Below are positions 45,594-57,836 of a stretch of DNA of 64,000 nucleotides, piece after piece; the first letter of the stretch is position 1; the number at the start of each line of letters is the position of its first letter. The DNA comes from Maratus speciosus. Taxonomy: Eukaryota; Arthropoda; Arachnida; Araneae; Salticidae. Below the pieces are notes generated by a model. The model was not told where the DNA came from, ran no database searches, and saw only the letters and a list, made by a program, of their open reading frames with translations. Location of the stretch: assembly GCA_963932465.1 (NCBI GenBank), contig OZ010789.1:595397581-595461580 (forward strand), in the 5' to 3' direction. The position numbers and the translations under genes were made by a program.

Positions 45594-47157
45594 AGGTTAG
45601 TTGGGGCAACTGGGCCATGATTTTACAATGTGACTCTGGAGCTTCTGACAATTCAGCTTCAAAAAGCGAATGTTCATTTGAATTAAAGTCTGAACTTCTG
45701 TAAATGTATTCAGTTAGGTTCCCTCTATCAGACAGAAAGGCTCAAAATTACATTTTAATATTTAAAAATATAAAAATATGCATATTTCATCTTTCTTTCC
45801 TCATGGGTCCAGTTGCCCAAAAATGGGGTAACTGGACCAGAGGGGTCTATGTTCCACACGCGTTTATATTTTTTCACATCGGATATCAGGTCCTATTTGA
45901 AAAAGTGTAAACAACTTAAAAATTTTTAAACCAGGCAGACCATGTAAATTATATGTCAATAAACAACGTTGTAAGGAAATCCTTCGCTGTCAATGTGTCT
46001 AAGAAAAGTACTAAAAGTGAAAATATTAGATTTATTTATACCAAAAACATAAAACTTAAGTAAGTACTTATGTACTTTAGTATAGATAATAAGTATAAAA
46101 GTCACATGGTTATTCTAAAGAAAAAAATAGCAAGGTACATCTATGAACAAACGTCTACGTAAGTACTTAAGTACTTTATCTTTATCCAGGGGTCGCAGTA
46201 TATAGGGGAAATTTTATTGTTCCTACCAGAACTTTTAAAGATAAATGCGATCAAGATATTATTTTCAAACTAGTGGTAGGATCGATAAATGTTTTCCTAT
46301 AGAATGCGACCCCTGTGTATAGTATAATTTCAAGGTCTGGCTATCTCGCTTTCAGGGCAAGGTACTTGCATTCGTAAAATGTTGGAATAATTTAATGACA
46401 CCAATATTTACATAAGAATCTATCTGAAAACAAGTAAAAGTACATTTTCGCGTACTTAATAAAGGTGAAATTTTCATTATAAAATTCAGGTGCCAATGTG
46501 GCAATTAGGAATTAAGTGATGCCATAATGGCATCACCGCCTCTCAAGGGGTCAATAAATTTGGTTTTATACCACTCAATATGTTCTTTTTTTTTTTTAAA
46601 TTTCATTACGTAATTTTAATAAGGTATTTTTTTTTTCTTTATTGTGAGAAAAAAACAACGGAGAAATTTACTTCCTGTAGTAAGAGAAACACACAAAAAA
46701 ATATTTATAACTATTGGGGTAACTGGATCCAGCATGGTTCAGTTACCCCGGATACATGTCCCAGTTACCCCATTCTTGAAAGATTTAAGGGGCAACTGGG
46801 ACACCGGGCTTACATTTGAAACCTGAACTAAATAATTATAGACATGTAAGTACATTAATATTATTAGGTATCTAATCTTTAAAAAAAAAGATTGTTTAAT
46901 AAAAGTACTTACAGTATTTTAATAAAAAGCCGAGGAAGTTCAATCATATTGACGTTGTTTTTAAAAAAAGAAACGTAAATTTTTGACAACCTATCACAAC
47001 AAAGTGAGAGTTATGATTGAGTTGATACAAGTTGCTTAAGGAAGTAGAGATTAAGGGACATTGTTCACAAAAGCTAAAACTTAAAAAACACCAACAGTTT
47101 TTTATAAAATAGCCTATGGCCCAGTTACCTCATGGGTCCAGTTACCCCAACTATCTT
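45594..47157. mobile_element. TA-flanked DNA element with GGGGTAACTGG motifs
   Basis: The left AGGTTAGTTGGGGCAACTGG and the right, read inversely, AAGATAGTTGGGGTAACTGG are 13-20 bp terminal repeats bordered by TA. Internal copies of the same word occur near 45810-45840, 46715-46730, 46735-46750, 46757-46775, 46788-46803 and 47118-47150, in both orientations. No transposase is visible. The last ~400 bp are related to 32743-33150. A hAT-type MITE is nested at 46187-46315. Confidence 0.85.
46187..46315. mobile_element. Small hAT-like MITE (129 bp)
   Basis: CAGGGGTCGCAGTATATAGG at the left matches, inverted, GCATTCTATAGGAAAAC-type sequence ending GCGACCCCTG at the right. CAGGGGTCGCA ends are typical of hAT MITEs. 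The 8-bp flanks (TCTTTATC, TGTATAGT) do not match, so the target duplication has decayed or the family call is wrong. Confidence 0.7.
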
Positions 47158-47468
47158 TATATTTCATGTTTTTATATCATTTACTTATTTTTTACTATTA
47201 TGATTTATTTGTTTACCTTGTGCATTAATTGCTAATTTTTTATTTTATTTAATTACGTATTATTTTATATATTTGTATTTTTGACTTAGTTTTCATTAAA
47301 TTGCTTCAAATATTTTCCTGCTCGGGTAATGCTCTTGTATGATTGGCTGATACATTCTCCTTTTCTAATGGCTGTTACCTACTCATTTTTCCGTTTTAAG
47401 TATTTCTTCAACTTGCCCCGTCCTCTGCGAGGCTTGATGCTATTTTCAACTTAGTAGGACCTGTTCTC

Positions 47469-47513
47469 TGCGCTTAATGAAGAAAGACTTGTTCTTTCAA
47501 AAAGCCTTGCGCA
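47469..47513 (+). ncRNA. Degenerate hammerhead-like motif
   Basis: TGCGC (47469-47473) and GCGCA (47509-47513) pair as helix I. Between them lie TTAATGA in place of CTGATGA, an extra base, helix II GAAAG/CTTTC (47482-47486, 47494-47498) and AAAA in place of GAAA. CTT stands where the cleavage triplet would be. It looks like a mutated relative of the two better motifs, downstream of the second Penelope-like remnant. It is surely inactive if real. Confidence 0.3.
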
Positions 47514-49398
47514 TTTATTAAAATGCTGTTTTTAAGTAGCTATTTTTATCTGAAAAGGACTATGACCCTGGTTCCATATACATAATTTGTTTCTTTACCA
47601 CTACTTAAAGTTTCCTAATGGCATTTTATTCACAAAACATTATACATAACAATATATTGATATATGCAAGTGGGCTAAGCCCCCTACGAGATACCCACGC
47701 AAACCCCCGTTCAGGATTCGCAGCCTCTGAAAACATACTAATGTTCCCTGTTTAAAAGATATTGCCAGGTGTGAAGATTGAATGATATTATCGGAGCATA
47801 ACAGCTGCTATCTTCTGTAATCGCACTGCCAAGCTTTTCAGTTTGAATGGGCATTTTTCGATTACCATAGCCTCATCCATAGCCGTCATAATAAATGGCG
47901 TATGTTTTCGGGATTAATAAGTAAAATCAATTATAGATTTGAAAATCAACTTGTATAAAATGGTTAGGTTAAATATGACGCTATCTTCCTGAGTTTTATA
48001 AAGACGCTATGGGCAATATTCTTTCTTTAGGTTTGAGGATAAAAAAAACTTCGTCCGCGTGAGAATAGCTTTCCAATCCACGTATTGACAAACATTGTGT
48101 TTTGAAATTTTATGCTTATATTTTATGTCTTGATCGAGTTTTAGGTATTTAAGGAACAGATATAATTTATTCACGAATTCTTTTCTCTATCTTAATAAGC
48201 CATCATGCATAATTTCAATTTATTTTTACAATGTATATTTTTTGTGTTAATTAGTAAGAATATCCTAATTTTCTAATATGTATTTATTGAATAGTAATTG
48301 GTACAAAATAATTCGAAAGAATTTTCCGCATACATTTCCCTGTATTTATGCGGCATCAAATGATGTAATATATAAATTAATTTGCTTGCCACACTACTCT
48401 TATACCCTGTGTCGTCAGATTAATTCCCCGGAATGTAAATCATTTAAAATGTTTTATTATTATATGATGTAATTTTTCCTATTAAATGCATCTCACATGC
48501 AATAATTTATTTATTCATTTGTCTCTTTTAGGATTCACGGATACATATATTATTTGACTTAAAAGTGTTTTGCAAATATTATTTAAGTTTTTTAAATATG
48601 ACTTAATATATGACCTAATAAAAAAGTTTTTCGTTAATTATTTTAGGAACTTTAAGTAATTCAATATTTAATTTTTGGGCCTTTTACATAGGACGTATTT
48701 ATCACCTTTTACTGTGTTTCGTGTGTGATAATTTTATTTTAAATTTTCGTACTTTTTTAATATTTACTTGTAAAGATTTTTACGTAACTTTCCTTATTTT
48801 CTGCTTTTAACACGTGAACATTTAATTCTTATTTTAAAATTTTCTTTCTGTTTTTGAGATTAGTGCTGTCATTATATATTTAAAATTGAAAACAAAACCT
48901 TTTGTTTACGCCTCTGGAATTTGAAAATTACAAACGATTTTTGATTTCTAAAATAATCTTATTCCTAAAGATTCAAATGTGATTTATTTCTGTAAAAAAC
49001 ATATTTTAATCACAATGTGGTTTTCACTAACGATGGAAATAAAATATATTTTCTATTCCAATTTCAATTCGAAAATGACGAAAAATCAATGTAATAATCC
49101 CTGTGCTTTTTCCTTTTCTCCATTTTTTCCACAAAAATGGAGTAATCTAGTTGCCATCTTATAGAAATGTCATTAAAATTAGAAAAAAAAAAATATTCGA
49201 AAACTAATTCAAACTTTGAAATTCTAATAAAATTTTTGAAAACTCTGGATCAATAAGGATAAGTTACGGGTTGTAGTTAATTTTACCGGCAAACATTCCA
49301 TACTTTAGGCGAATTCGCTATGAAACATAATCAGTCGTTTCATAATTTCGTTTCAGTTATACATTGATTAATATTTGCATGCAAATGCATTAAGTATA
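47514..49398. other. Long AT-rich stretch without genes
   Basis: About 1.9 kb with several short open frames that show no known domain. No repeat structure recognised. A short GC-richer patch is at 47665-47725. Confidence 0.4.
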
Positions 49399-49984
49399 CA
49401 GGGTGATTCAAAAAAACTTTTACAAATTGGCATGGTAAATCAGGCATACCACAAGGATAAAAATTCACATAGGAACATAGATTCGCAAACCACTTATTTA
49501 GCCACAGACACAGGGTGTTTCAGTCAAACTGGATCCGGATTGACGGTAATAATTCCAAGAAGAATTAAAACATAGTAATTAAAAAGCAACGATATATTAC
49601 CTTGTTTTGCGTGGAATGTGATAATATCACGAAAAGATCTGGCGAAATATGTTGCTCAAGCAATCGATGATACGGTATAAATTGATAATCACAGTCCAAA
49701 ATGTGGGGCGTCAAGTTCATAATTCTGGCATATATAATGCAATCTTCTGCCACATTTCTTTCATGTTATCACATTTACAACAAAGATAAAAATGTCTGTT
49801 AAACGTTTTATTATAATATATTTCAGTTTTCTGAAAGTTATCACCGTTAACCCAAATTAAGTTAGTATTTGTGACTAAATAAATGGTTTCAAAACTTATG
49901 TTCCTATGTGTTATCCTTGTCGTATGCGTGATTTGCCGTGCCATTTTGTAAACGTTTTTTTTTTTTTTTTTTCTAATCACCCTG
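49399..49984. mobile_element. CAGGGTG-ended TA-flanked element (586 bp)
   Basis: CAGGGTGATTC at the left and GAATCACCCTG-like sequence (AATCACCCTG) at the right are bordered by TA. The arms pair for about 75 bp, including TACAAATTGGCATGG with CCATTTTGTAAACG and GGCATACCACAAGG with CCTTGTCGTATGCG. A poly(T) run sits near the right end. The ends resemble mariner-type non-autonomous elements. Confidence 0.83.
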
Positions 49985-50889
49985 TATGTGTTCTGAATTG
50001 TACACAAAAATAAGTTGACAAAAACCGAAAAAAAAAAAAAAACCACTACTGTTGTGATTTTTAGATCGTTTATAATTGAAATGTAACATAAATTCATTTA
50101 CACTGCATGAAAAACCACACAAACGTTAGAACGCTTATTTAGAGTCAATATACAGGGTGTTCATGTATAAACCCGACCGACCTTTATTTTCGCAACTTCC
50201 GGTCCTAGAAACATACTTCGAACTACAAAAATGGTTTAAATAAGGCAAAGAATTATTTTTAAAGCGATATGGGTCAAGAAAAACATTTATTAAAAAATTA
50301 CGAAATTTAAATTTTTGTACGGCCCCACGGTTCTATAAGTTATATTTAGTAAAATTTTCCTGTTACACTGACAAGTAAGACAAAAATAATCCTGTTATTC
50401 TACGATTAAATTGACCGAGTAATAGCTGTTTAAAGTTGGAGCCTATTTTTTGCTGCAAATTAGAGGTCATTAACAAATTTAGTAGAAATATAATTTCGTC
50501 AGATATATTTAAAAAAGGATTCAGAGTAAAAGTAACATTGCAATATAAATTTGAAATCTTTAATCATTATGACACATTAATGCAAAATATACAATTTGCA
50601 ATAAACATATAAGAAAAAAAAAACACGAATTTATGTTAAATGAAATAATGAAAATTAACAGCCTCAATTCTTTACAAAATGAAACATATTTTTAAATGTT
50701 ATTACATTACAATAGCCTGCAAAAGTTGTGTTATACCATGTTTTTTAGCTTTTGATAACTGATTCTTATGTATTCTGTACCACTGAATCAGAAATTGACC
50801 TTTATTTTTTACCATCACGTAAAGATTTTTTGCAAATCATAAATAAAAAAAAGAAAAAGTAGCGAAAATTTGATACTATAAGATAGATT

Positions 50890-51297
50890 AACTATTATTT
50901 TAACACAATCAAACTGATTGGTAAATTTATCATACGAAGTGAATGAATATTTCTAACTGAGCGAAAAAGCCTTCGCCTGGTCATTTTTTCACTCAGTTGG
51001 AAATATTCAATACGTATGCTAACTTTACCAATCAGTTTGATTGTGTTAAAATAATAGTCCACTACGTATCCATCGATTATATGGAGTTCCTTTAACTGCG
51101 GTTAATTCTGTCGAGCTGTCTCCATGACAGACCAAATGTTACTGTAAGGTTAACCCATAAGGTTATCTGAGCGAAGTATCGTGGCTGGTTGTAGGCCCAG
51201 ATAGCTTAAGCGGAAAAGCATTGGCCTTGTAAGCCAAGGATCTGGGTTCGATTCCCAGACTGGGTATTTTTTCGCTCAGTTGGAAACATTCAATTCG
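50890..51297 (+). mobile_element. tRNA-bearing repeat with 12-bp target duplication
   Basis: TATAAGATAGAT flanks the unit at 50878-50889 and 51298-51309. The first ~160 bp form a palindrome (TTATTTTAACACAATCA...TGATTGTGTTAAAATAA) with an inner ACTGAGCGAAAAA/TTTTTCACTCAGT pair. A ~140-bp body follows, then the tRNA-like part (51195-51266) and TTTTTTCGCTCAGTTGGAAA. Related copies lie at about 60614-60950 and 59884-59998. Having the tRNA at the downstream end is unusual for a SINE. Confidence 0.75.
51195..51266 (+). tRNA. tRNA-Thr(TGT)-like cloverleaf within a repeat
   Basis: All four arms fold: acceptor GCCCAGA/ACTGGGT (six of seven positions pair, one G-T), D-stem GCTT/AAGC, anticodon stem TTGGC/GCCAA around CTTGTAA (anticodon TGT, Thr), T-stem CTGGG/CCCAG around TTCGATT, discriminator A. 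A TTTTTT terminator follows directly. Perfect inner stems suggest a young copy. Because it sits in a repeat family with decayed relatives nearby, it is more likely the tRNA-derived part of a mobile element than a housekeeping gene, but transcription is plausible. Confidence 0.6.
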
Positions 51298-51798
51298 TAT
51301 AAGATAGATGTTATAACTGTGTTTTTAGCTTTTGAAAATTGATTCGTATGTAATTTTTAGCTCTGAATCACGAAAAAGACCTTCATTTTAAACCATCACG
51401 TCAGGATTTTTCCCAAATCGCAAATTTCAAAGTTGAAAAGCTCAAAGTTAAAATTGATCCCCCCTCCGCTCCCAACTTCATCGGACCCCTGAACTGTTTA
51501 GCTGTAAGAAATCCAGTATAAGCCAAAAAATGGAATGAATTATTGAATTAAATTAAATTAAACTGAATAAAAAATCTTACGTCTATTTTATAGTATCAGA
51601 CTTTTAGCTATTTTTTAACTTTGAAATTTACGATTTGAGAAAAATCCTGACATGATGGTTAAAAGTGAAGATAATTTTTTTATTCAGCGTTAAAAAATAC
51701 ATAAAACGTAATTATAAAAGTTGAACACAACCATCGCAGGTTTATGTTATCTAATCTAAAATTCTTTCTTAAACTTGTTGACGGTTAACTATCCGATT

Positions 51799-51818
51799 TG
51801 TGTGTGTGTGTGTGTGTG
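51799..51818. repeat. (TG)n microsatellite
   Basis: About ten TG units. Confidence 0.9.
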
Positions 51819-52531
51819 CTATCCTCTAATATAAGTATTATAAGATGGTAAGCGTCGAAAATCATAGTAATATTACATTGTCATCGGATTTAAGTCAGTA
51901 TGCAAAATTTAACTTCGATCGGACATTTGAAAGTGAGTTAAAATTCGAGTACAAATTTTAAACTGGATAGACGATCATTGCAAGTTAAATAAAACCTTAT
52001 GAAAATAACATAATTTTTGTTAAAAGAAATCACAGCCACAAATCTTTACAAAATAAAACATATGTTAAAATACAATTATATTAACTAATCTGAAACTTAA
52101 TAATAAAAGTTAACTCAATCGTAATAGTTGTACGATTTCTTTCAAAGCGCAGATACCTTGAAATAAGTTTAAGTACTTTATATACGAAGACTGAAAACAG
52201 GGTAGAAATCATCTGTTTTGATATGCAAAATAGTGGGATAAGTCATGCATTTCAAAGTTTCATAACTCTGTGAATTTTAATGTTAGATGAATGAGACTTT
52301 TTTTGTCTGAATTGTTAGTGTCACAGTAAAATTTTATTAAATAACACTTATAGAACCTGGAGACCGTATAAAAATTTAGATTTCGTAATTTTTTAATAAA
52401 TGTTTTTCTTGACAAAATCGCTTTAAAAGTAATTCTTTACCTTATTTAAACCACTTTAGTAACTGGAAGTATGTATCTTAGACCAGCGGTTGAGAAAATA
52501 AAGGTCGTTCAGGTTATACGTGTACACACTG

Positions 52532-54013
52532 TATATGAAAAATAAGTAGAGCCAAACATTCGTGTATACAGAAAGCCCGTTACGCTAATATTTAAGAAAT
52601 TTAGACTGTTTCTTGATGAAGCATACAGTTACAAATTGAAATGGTATAAATGGTAGATTTATAAGATTTGATTAAATGTGCATTAAAATAATTTTGCAGT
52701 TAAATAACAATTCATGTAACTTTTAACGTAATTTTTATAGTTGTAATTGGTAAATAATTGACTATGTCTATCAAAAAATTGTTGAACTGATGATGACCAG
52801 AATTTTTGACAAATCTGGCGGTTGTTTTATTCAAAGGTTCTGAATTCACATAAGAAACATTGAATACTATTTTTAATCATTTTATTGCGAGATTTGGCAA
52901 CACTGGATTTACAGCATTTTTTCGCAATTTAATTAAACCTTATTAACTAAAATCTCCATTGTAATTTCAATTCTATCATTTTTCGAATAATTTACATGCA
53001 TATTTTTTAAATTAAAATATTTGTACCTGAAATGTGCGAGTTTTTTTTTTTTTTTCGTTTTACAATTTTTAATAAAAAACGCGTATATTATATAATAATG
53101 TCAGTATTTTTTCCCATAGACTTCACATAGACTTTCACCCATAGAAAAAGGCCTCGGAAGTAAATCATAACCACAAAATGGGCAGATCTATCAATATTAA
53201 ATTAAAACTTCGCATCCATGTGTAACGCATATGAAGTTGTATTGAAAAACGACAGCTAACGACCTGAATATGTATATAATCGTACGTTCATTTTATTCCG
53301 TTATCGCTTATAACGCCATTTTAAATTCAATAATGTTTCGAAATACACCAATACATGACAGAGCGCTTTCTTTTTTTAATATTAAATGAGAAAATCTGCC
53401 CTTGATAAATGTTTACCTGTTCTGGAAGAGTGTGAATTAATATAATAGTTTATTTTACAGTGAGTATTGAAATACCATACCAGTTAACCTCCGTTATAAA
53501 AATATATTTCCAGATAGAAAAAGGATTAACTAAAAAGCTTCTTCTTTTCAGCTGGTTAATTGCATTTTTTTTTTTTTTTATCAAGTACAATTCCAATTTT
53601 CATTTGATTTCAAATTAAAATAAGATATTTGCATATATACATTTCTTTTAAAACATATTTTTGAATTATTTTTCTTCATTCGAGTAATTATTTTATTCTA
53701 ATTTAGACAATCCGAATGTACTCCAGAAATTCTTTATAACAGCAGTAAAAATTTTTATTTTTCTCTTGGACAAACAGTGTTTATCATTTACTTTTATCGC
53801 TAAAATCATCAAAAATACTTCTTTTAATGTAAAGTCTAATTTAAATAGAGCAAGCATGAACAGGCTATGAATCCGTATTAGATAAAAATTGAGTATTAAA
53901 CAGTTCTAAAATATAGATTTAAGCAATTCTGTTTAAAATTTGCATGAAGCACATATCACAATATCAAACTGACGTATGTGTGAATGTAATAATAGCAAAA
54001 TGTTATATGTTGC
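52532..54013. other. AT-rich spacer
   Basis: Poly(T) runs at 53040-53055 and 53567-53580. No gene or element recognised. Confidence 0.4.
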
Positions 54014-54023
54014 AATAATAATA

Positions 54024-54069
<46 letters not shown>
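54014..54069. repeat. (AAT)n microsatellite
   Basis: About 18 AAT units with one interruption. Confidence 0.95.
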
Positions 54070-54289
54070 TTCAAAGAAATTCAAAAACACTTCATTTAAA
54101 GGTTAATTTCCAAAAAAAAAAAAACAACAACAAAAAAAAAACCACAGAAATTATTCTAAATATATAATGCCTAATTTTTAAACGGGATTCTAATATTCAT
54201 CGGTACGTATAATAAAATGAACTAAATGCTGTGCGTTTAGAAGTTTAAAATAGAAGATTAGAATTTAATGGATTTATTTTCGACGTAAG

Positions 54290-54640
54290 AGTATGGAATT
54301 CAAGATAACAAACCTATTAAAAAACGCATTTCAGCAATTTTAGAACGCCTCCCCCTTCTAAAGGGATTAATAGGAGGGTCTAAACCTGTAGGTCATGTTG
54401 CCATTTCTCAACAGCATTGGATTCAGGATAACTAATCTACTAAAACAAACTTAAACATGTATTTTATAGATTTTAGAAATGCTCCCCTAATTTGGTTAAA
54501 TGGGTGGTTGAAAGTTTTTTTGTCCTTTCGCCATATACGGTTTTTATTAGCAGCTGGAAACTCAGGATTACAAATCTACTAAAACACTAGTTTAAAATGT
54601 ATTTGCGCAATTTCAGTGATTTTAAAGCTATTTTTGATAT
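54290..54640. repeat. Tandem repeat, ~125-bp unit, three diverged copies
   Basis: Units begin near 54296, 54420 and 54552 with ATTCAAGATAACAAACCTAT, ATTCAGGATAACTAATCTAC and ACTCAGGATTACAAATCTAC. Each is followed by an AAAAC...TTTTAGAA stretch and a CTCCCC-type block in two of the three. Confidence 0.75.
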
Positions 54641-54854
54641 TTTGTCGCCAACGTTGCATTTGAACTCGATAATATAAGATTATTTGAATAAGACACCTAT
54701 TACTGAGTTATGATTAGATATTTTGAAAATAGATATTAAGAAATAGTTTTTTATTTCATCTTTGCTAGATTAGCTAGATATATTTCGTTGGATTCAAGAT
54801 TCTGTTGGAGAAACTGATTATCTTAGCAGGCGAAAGATGCTAGGTATAGAGTTA

Positions 54855-57025
54855 GGTGGGGGTAAAGATACGCACTTTCTATTCATTTTGAATTTTAACG
54901 CACACATTGGCCTAAACTTATGTAATGAGTGATTAAAATGCGAGATTAGAACCTTAGGCAACTGACACCATCAACCGACATTCTGTCAAATTATAATCCT
55001 ACGAGAAATTGCAATTTTTAAAAAACATTGCTCTGCGTATCTTTGCCCCATCGGTTGAAGTACGAAGTGGTGGGGCAAAGATACGCAGTGCGTATTTTTG
55101 CTCAATTACTGTGCGTTTTTGCCCCATTTCCAATAAAACGAATGAGTTATGCAAAAGCATTAGTAAATATCACTACTATTTATAGTTAAACTGAAAATTG
55201 TAAGTTAAATCATAAAAAACGAAAAAAATAGCTGTCTGGGAGATCGCAAATAGCGGTTAACCTCTAACTAGGGGAGACCGGGGGAATGGCGACACCTTAA
55301 GAAAATTTAAATTTTTTCTCCTTAAAAAAATGTTTATTTTTTAATAGTAAAAATTCTAAAGCTGAATCATTATCTTTAGTATCTGTATAAATTTAACCGT
55401 AATCATAACTGTAATTTAAGCACACATAAAAAAAAAAATTCTTTCAACCTCTGTACAGTGGCGGGATTACACAGGACACTGGGGTTATTCCGCCACTGTA
55501 CCGGGGTAATGCCGCCACTCTTTAATGACTTAGTACATGCATCAAATGGATACTAGGAAACACACAACCTACTGAAAATAGTTAGAAATCAATGTAATTG
55601 AGCAGAATAATGGTTAAGCTTACAATTTACTTCATATTGCAAAAGTCACCCTGCTGAATCGGCTCCACTACATTAAAATGAGGCCATTTCTCACCCGATT
55701 GGCATGGTGGCGCAATTACCCCGAGAGGACAATATGGCGGAAATCCCCAAGCAAAGCCGAAAGAAGAACCGAACTTGTTCAACACATTGCATCAAAATGT
55801 CGGCGAATGCATGTAGATTACGGGTCACATTATCTTAAATACCTAATGTTACAATGAAAGGTGCTTATCTCTACTCATTTGAAGCTCCAAAATAATAAGC
55901 AACTAGATGAAAACTACATTTTTCACTAGAACAAACGAACGACGTACAGCAAAGTCACTCTCACTTTAGGCACTGTTTATATTGTTGGCCGCTATAGTGC
56001 AGGCACATTCACTATCTCAAACTGCCCTTAGTTTTTAAACTAGGTGGGGTGGTGGCATAACCCTGGTTGGCGGCATTCCACCGGTCTCCCCTACTGCGAC
56101 AAAATTTTTTGCATAAATACTGTGAGCGGTCCCAAAGACCCCTTGATCGTAGAATGTATAAAAAGTTTGACTGACTCATAAGATACTGTTTTTGCGCTAA
56201 ACATTATGCAAAGGCCTATTATAATAAAAATTATCCTCATTTAGATGCCTCTAGTGATACTACTAAGTTTTCAAACGAATCAAAATTAAACTAACATCAA
56301 TACTTAAATTGAAAATTACAAGTTAAGCTATGAAACTGAATATAGCAGCAGTCTGTGAGACCGTTAACATGAGTTAATGGTTAACACCTGAAACAAAATC
56401 GTTTTATGAAACAAGAATATTGATTTTTAAAAGTAAGTAAGGTAGATACCTACGTTCTATATTTTAAAAAAACTTAACTAGAAAAGGAAAAGGTGGTGAA
56501 CTAGCTTATATTAGTTAAGTAGCTATTATATTTTATAGAGTATAAAAAAAAATAAAACTGATAATATTTACCTCCACCTACTCTAAATAAAACTAATCGC
56601 ATCTAGTTAAAACGATAGGACAAAGCCCCGAATCTTAAACTTGTGCGTATCTTTGCCCCAAGACAGATGCGTACTTTTACCACATTCTGCAGTATTTTAT
56701 TTAACCGGCTACTGACAAGTTTAAACAAATGCATCGCGGTACGGCATTTAGAAGCTATAGAACATCCGCTCTCCGGATTTGTAAAAACTCGAAGTATTTT
56801 CAGCTAAACATTAAAGTGAAAATTTAAAACTATTAGATCAAAATGAGAAAATTTAAACTTATCTCATATTCTTGTCAGAGATTGCTACTTTTTTCACAAA
56901 GTTTGAAGACACAACTACTACTTTTGAGACCAAACTACCACCTAGCGGTCATTATTGTAGAAATGTTTCTTCATATTAAATCAGGTAGTGCCTATCTTTG
57001 CCCCGTGCGTATCTTTACATACACC
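54855..57025. mobile_element. TA-flanked element with GTGCGTATCTTTGCCCC motifs
   Basis: The left GGTGGGGGTAAAGATACGCA and the right, read inversely, GGTGTATGTAAAGATACGCA are bordered by TA. GCGTATCTTTGCCCC or its complement recurs near 55027, 55070, 55120, 56645 and 56990-57015. There is no transposase reading frame. An unrelated element of similar style is nested at 55271-56091; without it the element is about 1.35 kb. Confidence 0.85.
55271..56091. mobile_element. Nested TA-flanked element, GGGGAGACCGG ends
   Basis: GGGGAGACCGGGGGAATGGC at the left and, read inversely, GGGGAGACCGGTGGAATGCC at the right, with TA on both sides. Internal GGCGGGATTACAC, GGGGTTATTCCGCCACTGTA, GGGGTAATGCCGCCAC and GGTGGCGCAATTACCCC are variants of the same subterminal word. 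No transposase was found. Confidence 0.87.
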
Positions 57026-57027
57026 TA

Positions 57028-57219
57028 CTCTATATAAAAAGACATGAAACTTATAACTCTATCAAATAACATTTACCAAAGTTTATATTCTTATAGTTAA
57101 TGTTTTTATTATTAGTGTATATATTTTTTATTTTACAAACTAAAATTGAATGATAATAAAATCTATCATTTAAGAACAAAGAATATAGCATATATATATA
57201 TTTAGTCGTTATTCCATTT

Positions 57220-57258
<39 letters not shown>

Positions 57259-57836
57259 GATGAAAATTTTGTTTAAAATATATAAAACTGTTTTACCAGA
57301 AATACATTAGTCCTTGATTAAACAAAAGTTATTTACGATTACCAACTCTTCTTTAATGATAGAAAACAGTGTCTTAAAATACATCCATTGGATAAAGCAT
57401 ACGTAGCACACAATTAAAATATAAGAGTTCTACTTAAATGCATTAATGTAAATTTCATTCTACAAAGTAATACACAACTATGCATTAACGCTCACACCTG
57501 TATAAAAAATTACATTAAAACATTTAAGTATCTAATACCTCATTGATCTTTTCCCGAACCCATTGAAAAAAAAAATTATGAAAACATTGTTTCTTTACAT
57601 CTTATTTTTGCACGCTTTGTAAGTGGTCTAATTAATGCGTGTACTTAAAAAAGAATTGATTGGACTTAAATGTATAAGGATTATACTGAAGGCAGTGAAG
57701 TAGAAAGTTTCTAAATAATGTTACAAATTTCTTAATTCTCGGAAATATTTTATTAAAGAGTTACAATAAGAAAAGAGAGATATAGGACACATTACCAAAT
57801 TTCAAATAAAATGTTCTAATAATGAGCCTTTTATTG
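57028..57836. other. AT-rich spacer
   Basis: Contains a poly(T) tract at 57221-57255. Nothing coding recognised. Confidence 0.4.

Larger units (their letters stand above)
50153..52531. mobile_element. Long foldback element, CAGGGTG ends
   Basis: The left arm (from CAGGGTGTTCATGTATAAAC at 50153) and right arm (ending in ...GTGTACACACTG at 52531, TA flanks) pair over several hundred bases. Matching blocks include CCGACCGACCTTTATTTTCG with AAAATAAAGGTCGTTC, and TTTAAAGCGATATGGGTCAA with TTGACAAAATCGCTTTAAA. Inner blocks around 50720-50880 also match 51310-51440 directly and 51570-51700 inversely. A repeat carrying a tRNA-like unit is inserted at 50890-51297. There is no coding content. Confidence 0.82.

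Noticed and set aside
51195..51266. Housekeeping tRNA-Thr gene
   Set aside because: Not excluded outright, but it lies inside a repeat with a target duplication and has decayed relatives, so a tRNA-derived mobile unit fits better.
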